Assembly: GCA_020352595.1 (NCBI GenBank) | Contig: CP070682.1 | Coordinates: forward strand, 2,093,004 to 2,103,914 | DNA: 10,911 nt | Reading direction: 5' to 3' | Source of the DNA: a bacterium | GTDB taxonomy: Bacteria; BMS3Abin14 | Part shown: piece by piece, positions 6,073 to 10,911 of the stretch | Position numbering within the stretch: the stretch's first letter is position 1 | Layout: every line of letters begins with the position of its first letter | Notes under the pieces: generated by a model | The model's database searches: none | What the model saw: only the letters and a program-made list of their open reading frames with translations | Told to the model about the DNA's origin: nothing | Translations under genes and position numbers: made by a program

Positions 6073-7512
6073 TCACTTGCCGATGCAGAAACGGCTGAAG
6101 ATCTCCCCGAGGATCTCCTCGGCCGTCACCTCTCCCGTCAGCTCCCCGACACCCGCCAGGGCGTCGTCGACGTCCACGGCCAGCAGCTCCGGTTCCGCGG
6201 CACCGGACAGGCACGGCCCTCCGCCCTCCAGGGCTTCCAGCGCCCTGCTGCAACCGGAGCGGATCCTCTCCAGGGCCTCCGCCTGCCTGAGGGACGTCAC
6301 CACTCCCCCGGCCGCCTCCAGGGCCCGGCTCCCCCCGGTGAAGACGCGGTGGATCTCCTTCCTGAGCTCCTCGACGCCCTGTCCCGTCAGCGCCGAGGCA
6401 ATGATCGTCCCGTCAGGCTCCACGAAACCCGCGGCCCTCGGCAGGTCCGCCTTGTTGGCGACCACAACCCTGGGAGCGCCGGCTGTACTCTGCAGAAGCC
6501 GCTCTTCCTCCCGGCTCATGGGCCTGGTACCGTCCAGGACCATGATGAGCAGGTCGGCCCCCTCCATGAGCCTGCGCGTCCTCCGTGCCCCCTCCTCCTC
6601 CACCGGCCCCGCCCCGGTCCGGAGGCCGGCCGTGTCCACCACCCGCATGGGCACCCCCTCGACGCTGATGACACCCTCCACATAGTCCCTCGTGGTGCCC
6701 GCGATCTCGTGGACGATGGACCTCTCTTCCTCGAGCAGCGCATTGAGGAGGCTGGACTTGCCGACGTTGGGAGCGCCTGCGATGACGACCCTGAGCCCCT
6801 CACGCAGCGCGATCCCCTCCCTGGCGGTACGCAGCAGTTCCTCGGACGCCGTCAGGGCTGCGCGAAGCGATCCCGCCAGGCGCCCGGTGTCGACCTCCTC
6901 GACCTCCTCCGGAAAATCGATGGCCGCCTCCAGGAGCGTCTTGGCGTCCACGAGGTGGCTGCGCATGGCCGCGGCGTCCCGCCCCATGGCCCCTTCCACC
7001 TGCCGCAGCATGACCTGCCTCGCCTCCTCGGTGGAGGCGAAGATGAGGGACGCCACCGCCTCGGCCTGGCACAGGTCCATGCGGCCGTTGAGGAAGGAGC
7101 GTCTGGTGAACTCTCCGGGTTCGGCAAGGCGCGCCCCCGCCTGAACGGCCGCCGAGAGGATGCCGGCCATGATGAGGGGCCCTCCGTGGGCGGTGATCTC
7201 CACGGTGTCCTCCCCGGTGAAGGAACGGGGAGCCTGGAAGAAAACCGTCACGGCCTGGTCAATGGGTTCCGAGGGGCGCCTGGGGGGGTGGACGTGGCCC
7301 AGCGTGGCCCTTCTGGGGACAGGGCCCCCGTCGGGGCCGGAAGCGGGGGTGAAGATGGCCCGCAAGACGTCCCGGGCCCGCGGGCCCGCGATGCGCACCA
7401 TGCCCACTCCCCCGTGACCGGGAGGTGTGGAGATGGCGGCGATGGTGTCAAGGTGCTGCGCGGTGGTCATGGCCAAGGCAGCCCTGCGCGCCTTTGCGTC
7501 GGGACGGGTCAC
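6073..7512 (-). CDS. mnmE: tRNA modification GTPase MnmE (TrmE)
   Basis: MnmE is a dimeric GTPase that binds a methylene-tetrahydrofolate derivative and, with MnmG, modifies the wobble uridine of tRNAs reading NNA and NNG codons. The 479 residues show the N-terminal TrmE domain (TIAAISTPPGHGGVGMVRIAGP, about 23-44), the helical domain with GEFTRRSFLNGRMDLCQAEAV, and a GTPase domain inserted into it: G1 GAPNVGKS (246-253), G2 GTTRD (272-276), G3 DTAG (293-296) and G4 NKAD (353-356). The protein ends in FCIGK, the C-terminal CxGK signature with catalytic Cys476. The GTG at 7512 has AGGAGG ten bases upstream. An ATG at 7470 would start nearer the conserved domain but lacks a ribosome site. It follows yidC after 69 bases; no jag gene intervenes. 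Confidence 0.97.
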   Translation of the reverse strand: MTRPDAKARRAALAMTTAQHLDTIAAISTPPGHGGVGMVRIAGPRARDVLRAIFTPASGPDGGPVPRRATLGHVHPPRRPSEPIDQAVTVFFQAPRSFTGEDTVEITAHGGPLIMAGILSAAVQAGARLAEPGEFTRRSFLNGRMDLCQAEAVASLIFASTEEARQVMLRQVEGAMGRDAAAMRSHLVDAKTLLEAAIDFPEEVEEVDTGRLAGSLRAALTASEELLRTAREGIALREGLRVVIAGAPNVGKSSLLNALLEEERSIVHEIAGTTRDYVEGVISVEGVPMRVVDTAGLRTGAGPVEEEGARRTRRLMEGADLLIMVLDGTRPMSREEERLLQSTAGAPRVVVANKADLPRAAGFVEPDGTIIASALTGQGVEELRKEIHRVFTGGSRALEAAGGVVTSLRQAEALERIRSGCSRALEALEGGGPCLSGAAEPELLAVDVDDALAGVGELTGEVTAEEILGEIFSRFCIGK

Positions 7513-7581
7513 GGGAGTTCGGCCTCCTGACGGGCCCGCCGAAAAACGGGAACCCCCAGTCTGCGCCGGGGCTGTCGCTCC

Positions 7582-9261
7582 TTACCTTTTCTTCTTCCCC
7601 TTCCTGGGCTCGGCTGCTTCAGGGGCTCCCTTTTCGCCGCCCTTGTTGAGGAAGTACTGGTGGGCGATGGTCAGCACGTTGTTGACCGTCCAGTAGATGA
7701 CCAGGCCGGAAGGGAAGCTCAGGAAGAGGGCCGTGAAAACGACGGGAAGGAACATCATGATCTTTTCCTGCCTGGGGTCCACGGCCGTTGGGGTCATCTT
7801 CTGCTGGAGCACCATGGTGGCGCCCATGATGACAGGAGTGATGAAAAGGGGGTCTTTGGCGGAAAGGTCCTGTATCCAGAAGTAGAAGGGGGCGTGCCTC
7901 AGCTCGATGGCACCCAGACGCGCCCTGTAAAGGGCGAAGAATACGGGTATCTGTACCAGGATGGGCAGGCAGCCGCCCATGGGATTGACCTTGTTCTCCT
8001 GGTAGAGCTTCATGATCTCCTGGTTGAGCTTCTCCCTGTCCTTCTTGTACCTGTCCTTGAGCTGGTTGATCTGCGGCTGGAGCTTCTGCGTTTTCTTCAT
8101 GGAGCGGTGGCTTATGGTGGAGAAGGGAATGAAGACGATCTTGATCAATGTGCTAAGGATTATGATGGCCACGCCGTAGTTCCCCACGTACCTGTGGAAG
8201 AAGTTGAGCAGGTCGAGAAGGGGCTTCGCTATGAAACCGAAGATACCGAGCTCGATGGTCCTGGCCAGCGCGGGGTCCACCTTCTTGAGCTCGGCCATGT
8301 CCTTGGGGCCGATGTATGCGGAACCGCTGACGGTGGCGGCTGAGTCCGGGGGGAGGCGAAGCTGCGAATAAAGGCCCACCTCCACCCGGTCGCCGGATCC
8401 CTTGCGGGCCATGGCCCCGGAGATGCCGTCCCCCGGCATGAGGGCGGCCACGAAATACATGTCCATGCTCGCCACCCAGGAAAGCTGCCCCTCGAAGGAT
8501 TGCGAGCCCTCCAGCTTGGCCCCCTTGATCTTGGTGGTCTTTCCTCCGTCCAGGTACATCGCGCCCATGTATCCGTACCGCGACGCCTTGGATCTTCGGG
8601 AGGCCCCTGCGTCCGCCGTCGGCTCGAGGCCGGGAGCCCACGCAATGGTGAGGCGCCCGCCCAGGGGGTCCCCGGAGCGGTTCAGGACCCGGACCGAGGC
8701 CTGGACCCGATAGTCGTCGCCGGAAAAGGTCAGGGTCTTGACCATCTCCAGGCCTTCCGGCGTGCGGTACCTGTAGACCACCTGCCCGGTCTGACCTTCG
8801 GCCAGGTCAAGGTCCCGGCCGTCCGGCCGGAAAAGGGCGCCGGCGAAGCCCAGCGGACCGCCCGCGGCGGTGAACTCCGCCGACAGTGGAAGGGCCCTCT
8901 CCTCGCCCACGGTGCGCACCATCTGCACGTGGGATTCCGGGTCTTTGATATCCTCCCGGTACTGTTCGAGGGCGAAGCTCCTGATGGCCCCCCCGCGATT
9001 GGAGAGGGTGGCCACATAGCGGGGCGTCCTGACCGTGATCAGCCTCTCGGCCTCCTCCGCGATGGGCTCGAGGGTGGCCGCCGGGGCCGCCTCCCCGGAT
9101 GGTTCCGCTGTCTGGGTGTCCAGAGGCTGTGGGGCCGGTGACTCCTCCGCGGCCTCCTCCGCCGGCGGCGGGCCGGGAGGCATGAGGAAGTTCTGGTACA
9201 CGAAAAGAAAGGCAAGGGAGATCACCAATGCCAGAAGAAGCCTTTTGCCCTGGTCGTCCAT
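7582..9261 (-). CDS. yidC: Membrane protein insertase YidC, Gram-negative form
   Basis: YidC inserts and folds inner-membrane proteins alone or with SecYEG; F0 subunit c is a classic client. The 559 residues contain an N-terminal membrane anchor (about 7-27), a Pro/Ala/Glu-rich linker (28-72), the periplasmic P1 beta domain (about 73-330), and a conserved insertase core. In the core, the segment after RYVGNYG is at about 361-381, a charged cytoplasmic hairpin loop at 382-428, CLPILVQIPVFFALYR at 431-446, and further membrane segments at about 471-486, 502-516 and 518-536 (with FPSGLVIYWTVNN). The tail is short and basic (KGKKKR). The groove arginine of E. coli YidC (R366) aligns by eye with Lys374, keeping the positive charge. 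The large P1 domain indicates a diderm host. The ATG at 9261 has GAGG about eight bases upstream. Confidence 0.97.
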   Translation of the reverse strand: MDDQGKRLLLALVISLAFLFVYQNFLMPPGPPPAEEAAEESPAPQPLDTQTAEPSGEAAPAATLEPIAEEAERLITVRTPRYVATLSNRGGAIRSFALEQYREDIKDPESHVQMVRTVGEERALPLSAEFTAAGGPLGFAGALFRPDGRDLDLAEGQTGQVVYRYRTPEGLEMVKTLTFSGDDYRVQASVRVLNRSGDPLGGRLTIAWAPGLEPTADAGASRRSKASRYGYMGAMYLDGGKTTKIKGAKLEGSQSFEGQLSWVASMDMYFVAALMPGDGISGAMARKGSGDRVEVGLYSQLRLPPDSAATVSGSAYIGPKDMAELKKVDPALARTIELGIFGFIAKPLLDLLNFFHRYVGNYGVAIIILSTLIKIVFIPFSTISHRSMKKTQKLQPQINQLKDRYKKDREKLNQEIMKLYQENKVNPMGGCLPILVQIPVFFALYRARLGAIELRHAPFYFWIQDLSAKDPLFITPVIMGATMVLQQKMTPTAVDPRQEKIMMFLPVVFTALFLSFPSGLVIYWTVNNVLTIAHQYFLNKGGEKGAPEAAEPRKGKKKR

Positions 9262-9264
9262 GGG

Positions 9265-9408
9265 TTAAACCTCGTGTTGTGAGCGATGGGCGGCGCCCCC
9301 GGGGCCGCACTTGGCAAGCCCATCGCAGGATGGGGAAAGGATCACGGTCGGGACGCGGGGGCCTTTAACCACGGCGCACTGCGCCTCTTTACGGGTGCTT
9401 GCCTTCAC
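9265..9408 (-). CDS. Possible 47-codon ORF filling the yidD-yidC spacer
   Basis: A frame from GTG at 9408, right after the yidD stop, runs through the whole spacer and stops with TAA at 9267-9265, three bases before the yidC ATG. A GGAAGG stretch lies nine bases before the GTG. The predicted peptide starts MKASTRKEAQC, contains three cysteines and many Gly, Pro and Ala residues, and has no membrane segment or recognisable domain. By my hand count 34 of 47 codons end in G or C, which looks lower than in the neighbouring genes. It could be a translated leader that couples yidD to yidC, or simply an open frame in GC-rich DNA. I cannot name a family. Confidence 0.22.
   Translation of the reverse strand: MKASTRKEAQCAVVKGPRVPTVILSPSCDGLAKCGPGGAAHRSQHEV
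9283..9326. repeat. 9-bp inverted repeat in the yidC leader
   Basis: GCGATGGGC (9283-9291) and GCCCATCGC (9318-9326) are perfectly complementary with a 26-base, very GC-rich loop that can itself fold. In the mRNA the stem would end about nine bases before the yidC ribosome site (GAGG at 9273-9270). No T-tract follows, so it does not look like an intrinsic terminator. It may protect or regulate the yidC message. Confidence 0.6.
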
Positions 9409-9409
9409 G

Positions 9410-9676
9410 TCAGGCATCCTTCCGGGCGAAGAGGTCTCCAGCCCCATCGGATCCCTGGCGGGCGTTTGCCGGCACAGGGTCATACCCTCCCCGGTGCAGC
9501 GGATGGCACTTCAGGAGGCGCCTTGCCGCCAGATAGGAGCCTCTGGCGGCTCCGTGCCGCTCAACGGCTTCCAGTGCGTAGGACGAGCAGCTCGGGGCGA
9601 AGCGGCAGGAGGCAGGCAGTGCCGGCGACAGGAAAGCCCTGTAGAGACGGATGAGCGCTGTCAGGATGGTCTTCAC
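9410..9676 (-). CDS. yidD: Membrane protein insertion efficiency factor YidD
   Basis: A small amphipathic, membrane-associated protein thought to help YidC-dependent insertion. The 88 residues carry the whole family signature: an N-terminal amphipathic helix ([19 protein letters not shown]), the [19 protein letters not shown] motif (24-42, Cys24 and Cys30), [24 protein letters not shown] (46-69, Cys57), then a short variable tail. It starts at a GTG (9676) that overlaps the rnpA stop by four bases (GTGA), so translation is coupled. The position between rnpA and yidC is the usual one. Confidence 0.95.
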   Translation of the reverse strand: MKTILTALIRLYRAFLSPALPASCRFAPSCSSYALEAVERHGAARGSYLAARRLLKCHPLHRGGYDPVPANARQGSDGAGDLFARKDA

Positions 9677-10047
9677 GGTCCCTTGCTCCCGCGTCTCAAC
9701 CCGGCCCTGGCGGCCAGGTCGAGGTATTCTGCTTCCAGCTGCCCGAAAGACGCCTGCCGCGCACCCCTGGTGGCGACGGCGACGACGTCCCTTCCCGGCA
9801 TGATGCTGTGGCGATGGAGGCGCTGGATCTCCCGGATCTGCCTCTTGAGCCGGTTCCTCTCCACCGCGTTTCCATGCTTGCGCGAAACGGTGATTCCAAA
9901 ACGGGGTGTGGGCAGGTTGTTCTCGGTGGTCAGAAGGATGAGATATCGTCCCCGGACCTTCCTGCCCGAACGCTGGACCCTGAGGAAATCGGTCCTCGAG
10001 CGGACCCGCAGGTGCCGGGAAAAGCTGAGATCCGGAGGCCCCGTCAA
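9673..10047 (-). CDS. rnpA: Ribonuclease P protein component RnpA
   Basis: The protein subunit of RNase P, which assists the catalytic RNA in cutting 5' leaders from precursor tRNAs. From the TTG at 10047 it has 124 residues, a normal length: [19 protein letters not shown] near the N-terminus, RYLILLTT, then [25 protein letters not shown] (about 50-74) with the RNR signature at 64-66, which contacts RNA. The TTG overlaps the rpmH stop (TTGA), so coupled translation is likely; the local ribosome site is poor. No ATG or GTG lies in frame between this TTG and an ATG at 10239. The frame is open without a stop back to 10305, right across rpmH, so a long form of up to about 190 residues is formally possible, as in Thermus. 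I prefer the TTG start because the family domain begins just after it. Confidence 0.9.
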   Translation of the reverse strand: MTGPPDLSFSRHLRVRSRTDFLRVQRSGRKVRGRYLILLTTENNLPTPRFGITVSRKHGNAVERNRLKRQIREIQRLHRHSIMPGRDVVAVATRGARQASFGQLEAEYLDLAARAGLRRGSKGP

Positions 10048-10178
10048 ACGGCCAGCCGCTTTCTTCCCTTCGCGCGCCTTCTCTTTAACACCAGCCGACC
10101 GCCTTTGGTCCTCATCCGGATCCGGAATCCGTGCGTCCTCTTTCTCGACAGGTTGCTGGGCTGAAATGTCCTTTTCAC
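10044..10178 (-). CDS. rpmH: 50S ribosomal protein L34
   Basis: I translated this 44-residue gene by hand on the minus strand from a GTG at 10178 to TGA at 10046-10044. It starts MKRTFQPSN, continues with [17 protein letters not shown] and ends [12 protein letters not shown], which is the complete L34 pattern, with the usual strongly basic composition and usual length. A perfect AGGAGG stands seven bases before the GTG. L34 is part of the large ribosomal subunit. The gene lies completely inside a longer open frame of rnpA in another phase and is easily missed by annotation. It is the first gene of the leftward group next to oriC, its conserved location. Confidence 0.97.
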   Translation of the reverse strand: MKRTFQPSNLSRKRTHGFRIRMRTKGGRLVLKRRRAKGRKRLAV

Positions 10179-10185
10179 GGTGCTT

Positions 10186-10191
10186 CCTCCT
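10186..10191 (-). promoter_or_regulatory. Shine-Dalgarno sequence for rpmH
   Basis: A perfect AGGAGG, seven bases before the GTG at 10178. No in-frame ATG, GTG or TTG for rnpA follows it at normal spacing, unlike Thermus, where one ribosome site can serve both genes. Confidence 0.8.
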
Positions 10192-10280
10192 GCTGCCAAC
10201 TCCCGCACGCGGATCCGGGGAGCGAGGGCTTTTCTTCATGGCCTGACCGATCTCCCTGACGTCCCTTCGCCAAGCCGCCA

Positions 10281-10301
10281 TCCACGCACACGATGCGTGG
10301 A
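10281..10301. repeat. Hairpin at the 5' end of the rpmH transcript
   Basis: TCCACGCA (10281-10288) and TGCGTGGA (10294-10301) form a perfect 8-bp stem with a 5-base loop. The predicted transcription start is about 10302, so the stem would sit at the extreme 5' end of the mRNA. There it could protect against 5'-dependent decay, or act as DNA as an operator. Confidence 0.55.
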
Positions 10302-10308
10302 ACACGCC

Positions 10309-10337
10309 TATATAGCAAAGAAAATGCCATTATTCAA
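10309..10337 (-). promoter_or_regulatory. Sigma70-like promoter for the rpmH-rnpA-yidD-yidC group
   Basis: Reading leftward, TTGAAT (10337-10332) and TATATA (10314-10309) are separated by exactly 17 bases, in a locally AT-rich stretch. Transcription would begin near 10302, giving a leader of about 120 bases before rpmH. This also argues against a rnpA start at 10305, which would lie outside the message. Confidence 0.55.
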
Positions 10338-10660
10338 GGGACGAACCGGTGTCCAGGCCCGGGGCGGCCTCCAGAAGACCCGCGTGCCGGCAAAAAGGAT
10401 GTCAGCCATCAGGCCGGGGCTCCCTTGCGCCCTTGTGCCGGTGTCATCCCCGCCGGTTCCATGGGCTGAAGCTTGGCCTCCCTGTCACCATGTTGCGCAC
10501 AGCCACAAGGCCATGCCCTGTTTTCCCTTGCCTACCCTGCTGGGCTTCTGATATACCCTAGGTTCGCCCCTCTGGGAGGAGAGATCGAACGGAGCCGCAG
10601 GATGATGCCCTGTGTTTTCAGCCGCTGAACAAGGCCGACCCCAGAAAGTCCTCTCCACGA
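10338..10660. other. Non-coding spacer between the rpmH promoter and the origin core
   Basis: Short open frames exist on both strands here, but none has a ribosome site with a recognisable protein, and composition drifts away from coding bias. I see no tRNA or other structural RNA, no good DnaA box and no long repeat. It probably belongs to the origin region or is spacer. Confidence 0.5.
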
Positions 10661-10662
10661 TG

Positions 10663-10689
10663 GCGATAAGCGTATAAGTTAGCGTTAAG
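10663..10689. repeat. Three short imperfect direct repeats in oriC
   Basis: GCGATAAG (10663-10670), GCGTATAAG (10670-10678) and GCGTTAAG (10682-10689) are variants of GCG-n-TAAG. AGCGTATAAGT and AGCGTTAAGT form the clearest pair, one base apart. Such clustered repeats in an origin could bind an initiator or regulator; the protein is unknown. Confidence 0.45.
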
Positions 10690-10706
10690 TGGGCGCTTTC
10701 CCTGCT

Positions 10707-10715
10707 CTTTCCACA
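10707..10715 (+). promoter_or_regulatory. Weak DnaA box (7 of 9)
   Basis: CTTTCCACA matches TTATCCACA at seven of nine positions. It stands on the far side of the AT-rich stretch from the strong boxes. Confidence 0.35.
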
Positions 10716-10738
10716 AATCAACAGACCCCTCATTGGGG

Positions 10739-10785
10739 CATAAAATTTAACAAAATTTTACTTATAACTGATTGATATAGAATGG
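10739..10785. other. AT-rich stretch, candidate DNA unwinding element
   Basis: About 45 bases of mostly A and T lie immediately left of the strong DnaA boxes. They include TAAAATTT and AAATTTTA (10741-10760), an 8-bp inverted repeat with a 4-base spacer. Its position and composition fit the site where origin strands open. It may also hold the dnaA promoter: TAGAAT at 10778-10783 resembles a -10 element, but no good -35 is visible. Confidence 0.6.
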
Positions 10786-10794
10786 TTTTTCGGC

Positions 10795-10803
10795 TTATCC
10801 ACA
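10795..10803 (+). promoter_or_regulatory. Perfect DnaA box
   Basis: TTATCCACA matches the consensus at nine of nine positions. It is the anchor of the origin call. Confidence 0.92.
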
Positions 10804-10805
10804 CC

Positions 10806-10814
10806 TGTGGAAAA
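10806..10814 (-). promoter_or_regulatory. DnaA box (8 of 9), facing the perfect box
   Basis: On the minus strand this reads TTTTCCACA, one mismatch from consensus. Only two bases separate it from the perfect box, so the two form a head-to-head pair. Confidence 0.8.
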
Positions 10815-10817
10815 ACC

Positions 10818-10826
10818 TGTGAGTAA
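10818..10826 (-). promoter_or_regulatory. Weak DnaA box (7 of 9)
   Basis: On the minus strand this reads TTACTCACA. It lies three bases beyond the preceding box in the same orientation and about 12 bases centre to centre, close to one helical turn. Confidence 0.5.
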
Positions 10827-10884
10827 ACCGGCTATGTGTAAGGACCCTTGCCGCCGCTCCAAAACCTCGGAATATTAGGAAAAA

Positions 10885-10911
10885 ATGAAGGCAAAGCAAC
10901 TCTGGAACAGG
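10885..10911 (+). CDS. dnaA: Start of the replication initiator gene dnaA (runs off the window)
   Basis: Only nine codons are visible: ATG then KAKQLWNR. AGGA four bases before the ATG gives a plausible ribosome site. DnaA proteins typically begin with a short helix containing a Trp near residues 4-8 (LW, IW or AW followed by a polar residue), which this peptide resembles. The position directly right of a DnaA-box cluster and divergent from rpmH is the standard place for dnaA. The visible protein is too short for proof; the call rests mostly on location. Confidence 0.8.

Larger units (their letters stand above)
10661..10884. other. oriC: Chromosomal replication origin (oriC) core
   Basis: The region combines a perfect DnaA box (TTATCCACA), a near-perfect box in opposite orientation two bases away, weaker boxes on both sides, a run of short GCG-n-TAAG repeats, and a strongly AT-rich stretch. 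It lies between rpmH and dnaA in otherwise GC-rich DNA. The rpmH-oriC-dnaA arrangement is known from Pseudomonas and many other bacteria. The boxes lie on the dnaA side and the AT-rich unwinding candidate just left of them. Limits are approximate. Confidence 0.88.

Noticed and set aside
3990..7530. Two rightward open frames (674 and 546 codons) opposite mnmG and mnmE
   Set aside because: Same reason: low-complexity translations opposite well-supported genes, with no ribosome site or domain.
8926..8931. CACGTG inside yidC as a possible parS
   Set aside because: Only the central six bases match; the flanking GTTT and AAAC arms are absent.
10557..10605. TTCGA-containing segment that faintly resembles a tRNA T-arm
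   Set aside because: I could not build acceptor, D and anticodon stems around it.
10485..10733. An 82-codon leftward frame within the origin spacer
   Set aside because: It overlaps the origin repeats and a DnaA box, has no ribosome site and no recognisable protein.
10726..10738. CCCC-TCATT-GGGG as a terminator near the origin
   Set aside because: The stem is 4 bp, no gene ends nearby and no T-tract follows; at most it marks the edge of the AT-rich stretch.
10765..10794. DnaA-trio elements as in the Bacillus origin
   Set aside because: Only isolated matches to the trinucleotide pattern are present between the strong box and the AT-rich stretch, not a run.

Overview
This window is the chromosomal replication-origin neighbourhood of a GC-rich, Gram-negative bacterium. 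The identifying pieces are a DnaA-box cluster with an AT-rich stretch at the right end (about 10661-10884), the first nine codons of a rightward gene best read as dnaA (10885 onward), and a leftward series of genes in the classic origin order. These are rpmH, rnpA, yidD, yidC, mnmE, mnmG, rsmG, parA, parB, a bactofilin, an AtpI-like protein and the start of atpB. YidC has the large periplasmic domain typical of diderm bacteria. The sequence parAB, bactofilin, atpI, atpB after rsmG resembles origin regions I know from former Deltaproteobacteria (Desulfobacterota and Desulfuromonadota relatives). That placement is inference from gene order and has not been tested by phylogeny.

Layout from right to left, in the direction of transcription: oriC lies between dnaA (+) and rpmH (-), so both arms are transcribed away from the origin with the replication forks. 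A sigma70-like promoter (10309-10337) and a leader with a hairpin at its 5' end precede rpmH (L34), which the gene-length reading frames hide because it lies inside a longer open frame of rnpA. RnpA probably starts at a TTG overlapping the rpmH stop (TTGA). YidD overlaps rnpA by GTGA. A 148-base spacer with a 9-bp inverted repeat and a possible 47-codon ORF precedes yidC. mnmE, mnmG and rsmG (tRNA wobble-uridine and 16S rRNA modification) follow. A terminator-like structure, a parS site and an operator-like dyad fill the 318-base gap before parA and parB. The bactofilin follows parB, and a promoter overlapping the bactofilin stop drives the start of an ATP synthase operon.

The genes cover making ribosomes and tRNAs (rpmH, rnpA, mnmE, mnmG, rsmG), membrane protein insertion (yidD, yidC), initiating replication (oriC, dnaA), segregating the origin (parA, parB, two parS sites), cytoskeletal scaffolding (bactofilin) and ATP synthesis (atpI, atpB).

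No mobile element, CRISPR array, defence system, tRNA or rRNA gene is visible, and nothing here is a wholly new system. The points most worth a second look are the rpmH/rnpA nesting, 7-nt-period purine repeats at both ends of mnmG, the yidC leader, and the structured spacers around the parS sites. Half of the twelve complete genes appear to use GTG or TTG starts.
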